Source: Alphaproteobacteria bacterium
GTDB lineage: Bacteria; Pseudomonadota; Alphaproteobacteria; SMXP01
Reading direction: 5' to 3'
Assembly (NCBI GenBank): GCA_028280675.1
Contig: JANQLI010000180.1
Span: forward strand, 1-13,521
DNA: 13,521 nucleotides
The translations under genes were made by a program, and so were the position numbers. Under the pieces are notes generated by a model. The model did no database searches. It was given only the letters and a program-made list of their open reading frames with translations, and was not told where the DNA came from. Of the stretch, positions 1 through 6,939 are shown piece by piece (within the stretch, counting starts at the first letter, position 1; each line of letters opens with the position of its first letter).

Positions 1-1
1 T

Positions 2-2158
2 CGTGCTTTTAACATTCGTGGCGCTGACAAAATTCCACTGAAGCGCATTCTCAAAGAACTTGCTGAAGAAGGCGCAATCCAAAAAGGCCGCAAAGCGTAT
101 CACGAAGCTGGCACGCTGCCTGCTGTGAGCGTGATTGATATTATCGATCAGGACACGGACGGTGAACTGCTCGGGCGGCCGCAAAAATGGGACTCCGATG
201 CCCCGCCTCCGCGTATTTATATCGCGCCTGGAAGTGGACGTGGCCGCCGCGGCATACCAGCCTTTGGGATCGGCGACCGGGTGCTCGCACGTCTTAAACT
301 GCACGCTGAAGGGCACTACGATGCTCGTGTGATTAAGCGCATTGGCAAAGGCGCGCAAAAACTTCTCGGTATTTATCGGCATGGACCGCATAAGGGCGAA
401 GGCCGCGTGCAACCGGTTGAGCGCAAGTCCCGACACGAAATTACGATCGACAACCGCTTCACTATGGATGCGCAACCGGGTGATTTGGTGACTGTTGAAG
501 TCGATGGACGCCCACGCCATGGCCTGAAGGAAGGCCGGATTACAGAAATTTTAGGACGCATCGAAGACCAACGCTCTGTTTCGCTTATTGCGATTCACAG
601 CCACGATATTCCAGTGGGCTTTAGCGATGAGGAAGAAGCAGAAGCAAAAGCAGCCCAACCAGTGACAGACCTTGGCACCCGCACGGACATGCGCAACATC
701 CCCTTCGTGACGATTGATCCCGCGGATGCACGTGACTTCGATGATGCGGTCCATGCGGCGCAAGACGATGATCCCAATAATCCGGGTGGCTGGATTATAC
801 ATGTCGCCATTGCCGATGTGGCACACTATGTCCGCCCCGATAGCGCTCTTGATCAAGGTGCGCGGTTAAAAGGCAATTCATGTTACTTCCCTGACCGTGT
901 TGTCCCGATGCTTCCGGAAGACCTCTCCAACGATCTGTGTTCTTTGCGGCCCCTTGAAGATCGCCCTTGTATGGCGGTGCGCATGGTGTTCGATAAGACT
1001 GGCAGAAAACTGCGCCATAAGTTTATGCGCGGTTTGATGAAATCGCATGCCCGCCTGACATATCAACAAGCGCAAAACGCCATAAATGGTGACGTGGATG
1101 AGACCGCAGCACCACTGCTTGAATCCGTTCTACAACCTCTCTGGGAAGCCTATACCGCACTCGCACATGCGCGCGATGCCCGGCACCCGCTTGATCTTGA
1201 TCTGCCGGAACATAAGATCGAACTGGATGATGACGGGCACATCACCCGCATTGCCTTCCGCGAGCGCTTAGATGCTCACCGTCTGATCGAAGAATGTATG
1301 ATTCAGGCCAATGTCTGTGCGGCAGAAACTTTGGAAGAGGCAAAGATTCCGTTTATCTACCGAGTACACGAATCCCCGGCCGAAGACAAACTGGCCGCGT
1401 TAAAAGATTTCTTACACAGCCTGAATATTAAAATTCCCGGCGGGCAGGTCTTAAAACCGCAACACTTCAATGACATTCTTCATAAAGTCAAAGACAGCGA
1501 TGAAGAAGAAATGGTGAATGTTGTGGTGCTGCGCACGCAAAGCCAAGCAATTTATAGCACCCATAATCTTGGGCACTTTGGCTTACATCTCAGGCGATAT
1601 GCACATTTCACCTCACCCATTCGCCGTTATGCAGATCTTACCGTTCATCGCGCACTGATCCGCACACAAAAACTGGGCGACGATGGTCTTACCAACACCG
1701 AGATTGAAAAGCTTGATCAAACCGCCGATATGATCTCGACCTTCGAACGCCGTGCTATGGCGGCGGAACGTGATTCTACAGATCGCTATATTGCGAGTTA
1801 TTTATCGGAACGTATCGGCGCGCGGTTTAAAGGCACGATTTCAGGCGTCACGCGCTTTGGATTGTTTATTCGTCTTGATGAAACGGGTGCGGACGGTATC
1901 GTGCCGATGCGCTCCCTGGATGATGATTTCTATTACCATGATGAAAAACGGCATGCCCTTGTCGGAGACCGTCACGGAGGACAATATCTCCTCGGCCAGC
2001 ATGTTGACGTCAAACTTCTGGAAGCAGCGCCAATATCAGGGGGACTGCGTTTTGATATGGTCACCGCACCTTCCTATCCCGCAAAACCACACAGCGGGGC
2101 GAAGAAGCATCGCGCGAAAAGTTCAAAAAAGCAAAAGCACAAACGGCGGTCGCGATGA
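2..2158 (+). CDS. rnr: Ribonuclease R, 3'-5' exoribonuclease (5' end outside window)
   Basis: This enzyme processively degrades structured RNA from the 3' end, acting in mRNA and rRNA turnover and quality control. The frame is open from base 2, so the first in-frame GTG at 125 is not the start. The visible 718 residues begin inside the N-terminal helix-turn-helix (reading RAFNIRGADKIPLKRIL). Cold-shock-like domains follow, then the RNB domain with the acidic catalytic motif DPADARDFDD at about residues 240-249 of the visible part. The conserved RRYAHFTSPIRRYADL stretch marks the end of the RNB domain. A C-terminal S1 domain (GTISGVTRFGLFI) comes next, and the last 20 or so residues are a Lys/Arg-rich tail, common in RNase R. 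Roughly 40-60 N-terminal residues should lie upstream. The stop TGA overlaps the NUDIX start as ATGA, implying translational coupling. The overlapping open frames on both strands are shadows. Confidence 0.96.
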   Translation, partial: RAFNIRGADKIPLKRILKELAEEGAIQKGRKAYHEAGTLPAVSVIDIIDQDTDGELLGRPQKWDSDAPPPRIYIAPGSGRGRRGIPAFGIGDRVLARLKLHAEGHYDARVIKRIGKGAQKLLGIYRHGPHKGEGRVQPVERKSRHEITIDNRFTMDAQPGDLVTVEVDGRPRHGLKEGRITEILGRIEDQRSVSLIAIHSHDIPVGFSDEEEAEAKAAQPVTDLGTRTDMRNIPFVTIDPADARDFDDAVHAAQDDDPNNPGGWIIHVAIADVAHYVRPDSALDQGARLKGNSCYFPDRVVPMLPEDLSNDLCSLRPLEDRPCMAVRMVFDKTGRKLRHKFMRGLMKSHARLTYQQAQNAINGDVDETAAPLLESVLQPLWEAYTALAHARDARHPLDLDLPEHKIELDDDGHITRIAFRERLDAHRLIEECMIQANVCAAETLEEAKIPFIYRVHESPAEDKLAALKDFLHSLNIKIPGGQVLKPQHFNDILHKVKDSDEEEMVNVVVLRTQSQAIYSTHNLGHFGLHLRRYAHFTSPIRRYADLTVHRALIRTQKLGDDGLTNTEIEKLDQTADMISTFERRAMAAERDSTDRYIASYLSERIGARFKGTISGVTRFGLFIRLDETGADGIVPMRSLDDDFYYHDEKRHALVGDRHGGQYLLGQHVDVKLLEAAPISGGLRFDMVTAPSYPAKPHSGAKKHRAKSSKKQKHKRRSR

Positions 2159-2892
2159 CGCAACCCACAAATATCGACTTTATACCATCAAAGCTCCCTG
2201 AAGATCGTCATCACCAACGGGCATTACGTCCAAAAGATGCGGCAACGCTTATTTTGCTCCGCAAACATAAAGGGCAATATCAAGTGCTCATGGGAAAGCG
2301 GCATGCAGACATGGCCTTCATGCCAAACCGTTATGTCTTTCCTGGCGGCCGCGTCAGCTTCTCTGACACGCGCATCATACCGGGCACACCGTTGCGTCCT
2401 GATGTGGAAGACAAATTGCGTCAACACACACGGCGAACCAATGTGCAATCACTTGCCCTTGCCGCGATCCGTGAAACCTTCGAAGAAACCGGCCTGCTTG
2501 TTGGGCAGAAAATCCCCTCTGGAAAGAAAGTGCAAAGCCGCTCACCAGAATGGCAAGGCTTTTATCACTATGGAGTGGAACCCACGCTTGATCAGCTTGA
2601 GTTCGTCGCCCGCGCGATTACACCCCCGATGCGTTCAAGACGTTTTGACGCCCGCTTTTTTACCGCGAGTGCGGATCTGGTGCAGGGCAACCTTCATGAT
2701 CTTTCGGAAGAGTCGAACGAACTTCTTGATCTCAAATGGCTCACTTTTGACGAAGCGCAATCGCTGAAGCTCTCCGATATTACATATGCCGTTTTGCAAT
2801 TGATTGATGACCGCTTGAACAAACGCGATAAGGATAATCGGCCAGTTTTTGTGCGTTACACAAAAAATAAAATGATGGCGTCACGCATTTAA
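2155..2892 (+). CDS. NUDIX hydrolase, long-insert type
   Basis: NUDIX enzymes hydrolyse nucleoside diphosphates linked to another moiety; the substrate here cannot be read from sequence. The 245-residue protein has FPGGRV at residues 62-67 and the metal-binding helix AAIRETFEETGLLVG at 103-117, with Arg106, Glu107, Glu110, Glu111 and Gly113 of the REUXEEXGU consensus. About 30 extra residues separate the GG turn from the helix, where the standard NUDIX box has only a few. Such an insertion is known in NUDT19-like and related CoA-diphosphatase-like proteins. There is no signal peptide, so the protein is cytosolic. The ATG overlaps the rnr stop by 4 bases, and the MFS gene begins 9 bases downstream, so all three are probably co-transcribed. 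The family assignment is firm. A CoA-ester or capped-nucleotide substrate is only a guess. Confidence 0.9.
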   Translation: MTQPTNIDFIPSKLPEDRHHQRALRPKDAATLILLRKHKGQYQVLMGKRHADMAFMPNRYVFPGGRVSFSDTRIIPGTPLRPDVEDKLRQHTRRTNVQSLALAAIRETFEETGLLVGQKIPSGKKVQSRSPEWQGFYHYGVEPTLDQLEFVARAITPPMRSRRFDARFFTASADLVQGNLHDLSEESNELLDLKWLTFDEAQSLKLSDITYAVLQLIDDRLNKRDKDNRPVFVRYTKNKMMASRI

Positions 2893-2901
2893 GGAAGACC
2901 G

Positions 2902-4101
2902 ATGAACGCCACGACCCCCACCCTTCGCTTGGAAGATATGAGTGCAGCAGACATCCGCAAAAATCTGATTGGCGTCATTTTTTCCATCAGTGTCGCAGGA
3001 GTTGGCTTTGGACTCACTTTTCCACTCCTCAGCCTTATCATGGAAAAAAATCAGGTTGACGAAATCACAATGGGCCTAAATGCAGCCATGTTTGCTTTGG
3101 CCGCGTTGACTTTTTCACCTTTTGTGCCACAGATTATGGCACGGCTTGGCATCATACCCTCTCTTGTGCTTTGCTTGGCCACGGTCATCGTGTGTTTGCT
3201 TCTATTTAAAACAACAAGCTCCATGTGGGTTTGGTTTCCGGCGAGATACATCGCGGGTGCAGCCTTAGCATGTCTTTTTGTTATTACAGAAATCTGGGTA
3301 TTACAGCTCTCTACAGATCAAAACCGAGCGCGCCTTGTTGGCTTATATGGTATGTGCATGGCAGGCGGGTTTGCAATGGGACCCGCAGTATTAATTTTAA
3401 CTGGGCCCAATGGCTGGTTGCCCTTTATCATTGGGGCAACAATCGTCGCAGCAGGCGCTATTCCGCTTTTTATAGTTCGAAATATCATGCCGCGTTTTAA
3501 CCACCCTCAAAATACAGGTGGTTTTCCGTGGCAGCTTATTCGGGTTGTCCCACTCCCAATGATCGCAGCTTTTACTTTTGGTGCACTAGAGAACAGCCAA
3601 TTTAACTTCCTGACAGTCTATGGCCTACGTACGAGCTTTTTTGAGGAGAATGTCACCAATCTTATTCTTGCGCTTGCTTTAGGTGGTATGTCTTGCCAGG
3701 TCATTGTTGGATGGTTTGGTGATAATTTTGATAAGCGAAAATCGCTTATTGTCCTTGGAGTTCTCTCTACTTTAGGCGCAATCATTCTGCCCAATGTGAT
3801 TTATATGACCTGGGCACCCTATATCGTCGTGTTCTTTTGGGGTGGAGTGACCATGGGCCTTTATACGATTTCACTTGCCAACATCGGTGACCGCTTAAAA
3901 GGAGCCGAATTAGCGTCTGGCAACGCGCTTCTTATCTCACTATATGGCGCAGGATCACTCATTGGGCCCCCAATCACCGGTACAGCCATGGATTATGCTG
4001 ATCCACATGGATTTGCCTATTTCCTCGCGTTTATAGCCGCGATCTTCACCGTTTTTGCATTGGTAAGACTGATATACAGGCCATCGCCTCAAGAGCCATA
4101 A
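2902..4101 (+). CDS. MFS transporter, substrate unknown
   Basis: This is a 399-residue inner-membrane protein with about 12 hydrophobic segments, the usual length for a major facilitator superfamily carrier. The N-terminal half has segments at roughly residues 21-47, 57-80, 84-102, 108-134, 145-165 and 172-192. A more polar central loop (193-210) separates it from the second half. The motif GWFGDNFDKRK at 270-280, after the eighth segment, is the second-half copy of the MFS loop signature. The N-terminal text GFGLTFPLLSLIME resembles the YcaD-like branch of the superfamily, but the substrate cannot be inferred. A good Shine-Dalgarno (AAGGAAG, 2891-2897) precedes the ATG, and the gene lies 9 bases after the NUDIX stop. 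Transporters of this kind commonly accompany rnr and rpmG in alphaproteobacteria, which indicates conserved synteny rather than a known joint pathway. Confidence 0.9.
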   Translation: MNATTPTLRLEDMSAADIRKNLIGVIFSISVAGVGFGLTFPLLSLIMEKNQVDEITMGLNAAMFALAALTFSPFVPQIMARLGIIPSLVLCLATVIVCLLLFKTTSSMWVWFPARYIAGAALACLFVITEIWVLQLSTDQNRARLVGLYGMCMAGGFAMGPAVLILTGPNGWLPFIIGATIVAAGAIPLFIVRNIMPRFNHPQNTGGFPWQLIRVVPLPMIAAFTFGALENSQFNFLTVYGLRTSFFEENVTNLILALALGGMSCQVIVGWFGDNFDKRKSLIVLGVLSTLGAIILPNVIYMTWAPYIVVFFWGGVTMGLYTISLANIGDRLKGAELASGNALLISLYGAGSLIGPPITGTAMDYADPHGFAYFLAFIAAIFTVFALVRLIYRPSPQEP

Positions 4102-4126
4102 ATCGTCTCTTTTATGCTAGATTTGC

Positions 4127-4154
4127 TTGACATTGGGATGCGCATGAGTAGATT
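4127..4154 (+). promoter_or_regulatory. Probable sigma-70 promoter of rpmG
   Basis: A perfect TTGACA (4127-4132) is followed after 16 bases by TAGATT (4149-4154), which matches 4 of 6 bases of the -10 consensus. It lies in the 113-base gap between the MFS stop and the rpmG ATG. Transcription would start near 4161 and give a leader of about 55 bases. GGAG at 4203-4206 is the ribosome binding site, 8 bases before the ATG. A dedicated promoter suits a highly expressed ribosomal protein gene behind a weakly expressed operon. Confidence 0.65.
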
Positions 4155-4214
4155 GCACCCTCTTTCGCGAACGCCTCTCAAGGTGCTTCGTCAGACGCCT
4201 ACGGAGTAGAGAAC

Positions 4215-4382
4215 ATGGCTAAGCCGACAACCGTTAAAATCCGGCTGAACAGCACAGCAGGAACCGGTTTCTTCTATGTCACGAAGAAAAATTCACGCAC
4301 CATGACCGAAAAAATGGTTGTGCGGAAATACGACCCTGTCGCACGGAAACACGTGGAATTCAAAGAAGGCAAAATCAAGTAA
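4215..4382 (+). CDS. rpmG: 50S ribosomal protein L33
   Basis: This is a 55-residue basic protein of the large ribosomal subunit, the usual length for alphaproteobacterial L33. It starts MAKPTTVKIRLNSTAGTGFF, continues with YVTKKNSRT and the MVVRKYDPVARKHVEF segment, and ends in EGKIK, all typical of L33. It lacks the paired Cys-X-X-Cys motifs of zinc-binding L33 forms, so it is the cysteine-free (C-minus) type. The start is fixed by GGAG 8 bases upstream and by homology. It has its own promoter upstream and a hairpin terminator 26 bases after the stop, so it is probably monocistronic. It faces pleD across about 400 bases. Confidence 0.96.
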   Translation: MAKPTTVKIRLNSTAGTGFFYVTKKNSRTMTEKMVVRKYDPVARKHVEFKEGKIK

Positions 4383-4407
4383 GACCTCTGCTTTACGTTC
4401 TCCGATC

Positions 4408-4440
4408 AGGGCCGATGTTTCCGCGTCAGGCCCTTTTTTC
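4408..4440 (+). terminator. Rho-independent terminator of rpmG
   Basis: AGGGCC (4408-4413) pairs with GGCCCT (4429-4434). The stem can be extended inward by GA/TC with one bulged A. A run of six T (4434-4439) follows directly. It begins 26 bases after the rpmG stop on the same strand. The T-run lies only on the plus-strand side, so this terminator acts for rpmG and not for the opposing pleD operon. Confidence 0.85.
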
Positions 4441-4486
4441 GTGGGCGAAACGCATGTGACAGCCGGAGTTATTGGGGAATCCGCAT

Positions 4487-4555
4487 AAAAAAGTGGCCGA
4501 CCATGAATTCCTGCTGCCAGAGGAGGCCTCTCTAACGAGCAAATGGTCGACCACT
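4487..4555 (-). terminator. Long-stem rho-independent terminator of the divK-pleD transcript
   Basis: Read on the minus strand, a 13-base arm (4555-4543, beginning AGTGGTCGACC) pairs with ATGGTCGGCCACT (4504-4492). One pair is G-U on this strand but would be a C-A mismatch on the plus strand. The T-run 4492-4487 follows the stem at once. The 38-base apical part folds further through TGCT/AGCA and AGAGG/CCTCT. Strand-specific pairing plus the T-run indicate a minus-strand terminator. It lies about 235 bases beyond the pleD stop, with no gene between, so it should end the pleD transcript or a small RNA made from this region. Confidence 0.7.
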
Positions 4556-4789
4556 ACCCTACGGACTCAGGAGATGCGGCGGACCTGAGCAAACCGCAGG
4601 GGATTCTCTATGTAAAAGCGGGGTTTTGTTGTTGATATCCAGGTATTTCAGGACATCCGCAACGCTACCTCACCTTGTCCCAACGGGCCAAAATCACTTT
4701 TGGCTCTGATGGTTCGAATCAAACCAGAAAATTAATAAAAAGTAAAGCATGTTCGACGCTTGGTCGATTTTGATGATGTAGAATATAGC
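4556..4789 (-). other. Structured non-coding 3' region of pleD; possible small RNA
   Basis: This stretch has no convincing gene. Read on the minus strand it holds several hairpins. The first is a perfect 7-bp stem, GCCAAAA/TTTTGGC (4687-4693 with 4698-4704), closed by 4 bases. The second is GATGTCC/GGATATC (4657-4651 with 4640-4634), with one G-U pair on this strand only and a 10-base loop. The third is CTCAGG/CCTGAG (4589-4584 with 4571-4566) with a 12-base loop. The loop sequence ATGCGG (4574-4579, plus strand) is complementary to CCGCAT (4481-4486), so a long-range or pseudoknot pairing is possible. The region ends in the terminator. It may be a long 3' untranslated region or a 3'-derived small RNA. 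I see no strong internal promoter and recognise no named RNA family. Confidence 0.35.
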
Positions 4790-6160
4790 TTAGGCCGCGT
4801 TTGCGACAACCTTGTTACGGCCTTCATTCTTGGCCTGATAAAGGGCCTGATCGGCGGATTTCAGCATGTCTTCTGATCGCGCATTTTGATCCGATGCGGT
4901 AATGCCAATGCTAATGGTCACTTCAAGTTCACCATGTGAACCCTTAACGCGGAATGGCTGATCGGCCACTTCCTGACGTAAACGTTCAGCGACCATATAA
5001 GCGAAAGAGATGTCCGTGTCGGGCATGACGACGACAAACTCCTCACCGCCATACCGGCAGCCAAGATCAATCCCCCGAATATTGCTGGCCAGGCGCCGGC
5101 CAAACTCCTGTAGCACCTCATCGCCAACATCATGGCCATAGGTATCATTAATGTTCTTAAAGTGATCAATATCCATGATCAGCAGCGAAACGGGACGCCC
5201 TTTTTCATAGGATTTCTCAATCAATTTATCCAAATGGGTGGCGAGATAGCGGCGGTTATAAAGGCCGGTAAGCTGATCGGTCACAGCTAACTCAAGACCA
5301 TCTTGAAAATCTTGGCGAAGCTGGTCAGCATAGCGTTTCCAGCGAATCTGGGTTTCTGTACGAGCGATCAGCTCATTCCGATCCACCGGACGCAAGAGAT
5401 AGTCATTCACGCCAATTTCGAGCCCGCGCGCAAGGCGATTTTTATCTTCTTCTTCCACCAAAATCAAAATTGGCAGCGACCGGGTCGTTTCAATTGAGCG
5501 CATCTGTGAGCAAACACGCAACCCATCAAATTTTTTCAGAGACAGACTGATGATAATGACGTCAAAATCGTCTGAACGCGCTTGCATCAAGGCTTCATCA
5601 GCATCATCCTGCACGATAACGGTGTGTCGCGGCGACAACGTATCCTTGATTTTTTGAATATAAAAATCTTTATCTTCAATCACCAAGACACGGGCGCCTT
5701 CTGTCTCCACGAAATCCGTATCAGCGCTATCGGAAAGCAATCCGATTTCCTGGCTGGTCGCGCATCGCATCCGCAACTCATCATTCATCATTTTAAGACG
5801 AATAAGGGAACGCACACGGGCAACTAACGCTAAATCATCAACCGGTTTCGTAAGAAAATCATCAGCCCCCGCTTCAAGTCCACGCACCTTTTCAGATTGC
5901 TGATCGAGAGCGGTGACCATCACAACAGGAATATGACGCGTTTCCGGTTGGCTTTTGAGCGCCTGACAAACCTCATAGCCGTTCATACCAGGCATCATAA
6001 CATCAAGCAGAATAATATCGGGATTATGGGCGGTGGCCAGCTTTATGGCGTCCGGCCCATTGAAGGCAGAAATAACCTCAAAATATTCGGCCTCCAACTT
6101 GGCTTCGAGAAGCTTAACGTTGGTAGGCACATCGTCAACAACTAACACACGGCCCGACAT
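4790..6160 (-). CDS. pleD: PleD-type response regulator diguanylate cyclase (REC-REC-GGDEF)
   Basis: PleD makes cyclic di-GMP from two GTP when its first receiver is phosphorylated. In Caulobacter it drives the swarmer-to-stalked cell transition at the pole. The 456-residue length is close to Caulobacter PleD. The first receiver (about 1-120) has the acidic pair Asp9/Asp10, phosphoacceptor Asp53 in LLDVMMPG, Thr83 and Lys106 (FLTKPV). The second receiver (about 155-275) has Ser where the phosphoacceptor is expected (IISLSLKKFDG), so it is a pseudo-receiver adaptor, as known for PleD. The GGDEF domain (about 290-456) has DIDHFKNIND, the catalytic GGEEF at 371-375 and the inhibitory I-site RGID (362-365) five residues before it. 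It should therefore be active and subject to product inhibition. It starts 6 bases after the divK stop, in one operon with divK. Confidence 0.96.
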   Translation of the reverse strand: MSGRVLVVDDVPTNVKLLEAKLEAEYFEVISAFNGPDAIKLATAHNPDIILLDVMMPGMNGYEVCQALKSQPETRHIPVVMVTALDQQSEKVRGLEAGADDFLTKPVDDLALVARVRSLIRLKMMNDELRMRCATSQEIGLLSDSADTDFVETEGARVLVIEDKDFYIQKIKDTLSPRHTVIVQDDADEALMQARSDDFDVIIISLSLKKFDGLRVCSQMRSIETTRSLPILILVEEEDKNRLARGLEIGVNDYLLRPVDRNELIARTETQIRWKRYADQLRQDFQDGLELAVTDQLTGLYNRRYLATHLDKLIEKSYEKGRPVSLLIMDIDHFKNINDTYGHDVGDEVLQEFGRRLASNIRGIDLGCRYGGEEFVVVMPDTDISFAYMVAERLRQEVADQPFRVKGSHGELEVTISIGITASDQNARSEDMLKSADQALYQAKNEGRNKVVANAA

Positions 6161-6166
6161 GATCTC

Positions 6167-6538
6167 TTATTCTTCGTCTAAAAAGCTTTTTATTGTTTTG
6201 AGAAAAGAGCCAACAGAAATAGGTTTCGACATATAGGCCTCACAACCGCCTTCCCTGATTTTCTCCTCATCCCCTTTCATGGCAAAAGCGGTGACGGCGA
6301 TCACTGGAATGTGGGCCAGCTCCTCGTCTTCCTTCAGCCATTTTGTGACTTCCAGGCCAGATACTTCCGGCAATTGGATGTCCATGAGGATAAGATCCGG
6401 ACGATGATTGCGGGCAATTTCGAGTGCCTCCATCCCGTCCTTGGTTTGCAGGGTTTGGTATCCGTGCGCTTCAAGCAAATCATTGAACAACTTCATGTTC
6501 AACTCATTGTCTTCTACGATGAGAACTTTCTTCGGCAT
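6167..6538 (-). CDS. divK: Single-domain response regulator DivK
   Basis: DivK is a stand-alone receiver that, when phosphorylated, works with the DivJ, PleC and DivL kinases to control CtrA activity and asymmetric division. The chosen product is 123 residues, MPKKVLIVEDNELNMKLF onward, with acidic Glu9/Asp10, phosphoacceptor Asp53 (LILMDIQLPE), the switch Thr in AVTAFAMKGDEE and conserved Lys in MSKPIS. It has no output domain. The frame extends upstream to an ATG at 6616 that has AAAGG three bases before it and would add 26 residues unlike any receiver. I prefer 6538 because family homology begins exactly there, although the ribosome binding site (AAAGAG, 9 bases upstream) is weak. pleD follows 6 bases after the stop. 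Confidence 0.95.
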   Translation of the reverse strand: MPKKVLIVEDNELNMKLFNDLLEAHGYQTLQTKDGMEALEIARNHRPDLILMDIQLPEVSGLEVTKWLKEDEELAHIPVIAVTAFAMKGDEEKIREGGCEAYMSKPISVGSFLKTIKSFLDEE

Positions 6539-6939
6539 TGCGTGTTGCTCTTTAGGTTCATCACACACAGATTCTGCGAGCGTATGTTTATTCGGTAATC
6601 CCATTCGCGTACTCATTTACCTTTCATTAACCCCACACCACGATTAGGCGAGACCAAGAAAGACGTTTCCTCAACTCAGAGAATCGAATCATTGTCTTCG
6701 TATCTTTATCCAACACGAATATCCTTAACTAAGTATTGAAGAGCACCCTTAACACTTGAATGCACTTAGGAATTCGCGACGATTCCATACGCTGGCACGG
6801 CCCGACTCTGAGAATAAGATTAAGGCAAGAAGATGAAGACGAGGTAAAAACAGGTCTTAGTGCGAATAGGCCGTATGCGCACAATGCGGCCTTTCATCAT
6901 ATGCTATAAGCGCTTAAACATTGTGGTTGATGTTTTACT
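6539..6939. other. divK upstream region and intergenic gap
   Basis: No gene longer than a few dozen codons is convincing here. The part nearest divK (6539-6616) is open in the divK frame and may be leader. Further up are several TTAA half-sites. One of them, TTAA (6725-6728), is followed after 7 bases by TTGA (6736-6739), a one-base departure from the TTAA-N7-TTAA box bound by CtrA in alphaproteobacteria. Another TTAA lies at 6749-6752. The right part holds the dyad and extended -10 described separately. The likely role of the gap is divergent control of divK-pleD and of the HAD/fructokinase pair. I could not identify a clear promoter for divK. Confidence 0.4.
6868..6910 (+). promoter_or_regulatory. 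Inverted repeat and extended -10 upstream of the HAD gene
   Basis: AGGCCGTAT (6868-6876) and ATGCGGCCT (6884-6892) form an inverted repeat with 9-base arms and a 7-base centre. One pair is U-G if transcribed from the plus strand. TGCTATAAG (6902-6910) follows, an extended -10 (TGN + TATAAG) placing a start site near 6917, about 23-35 bases before the HAD gene. The expected -35 position (6882-6887) falls inside the right arm and matches the consensus poorly. That arrangement is what an operator or activator site over a weak promoter looks like. The dyad could instead be an RNA hairpin, but only TTTC follows it, too little for a good terminator. Confidence 0.4.

Noticed and set aside
1752..2201. 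149-codon plus-strand frame overlapping the end of rnr and start of the NUDIX gene
   Set aside because: It runs out of frame through the S1 domain of RNase R and looks like no known protein.
4543..4635. Plus-strand 30-codon open frame starting ATG-GTC-GAC in the rpmG-pleD gap
   Set aside because: There is no real Shine-Dalgarno, it lies behind the rpmG terminator with no promoter, and its ATG is part of the terminator stem arm, which better explains the sequence.
4706..4726. T-arm-like GGTTCGAATC suggesting a tRNA or tmRNA end
   Set aside because: The flanking bases do not form the required 5-bp T-stem, and no acceptor, D or anticodon arms are found upstream.
4493..4789. 6S RNA or SRP RNA as identity of the structured region after pleD
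   Set aside because: A few short words resemble 6S RNA, but I could not lay out the closing stem, central bubble and apical stem of 6S, and the GGAAGCAGC-type SRP apex is absent.
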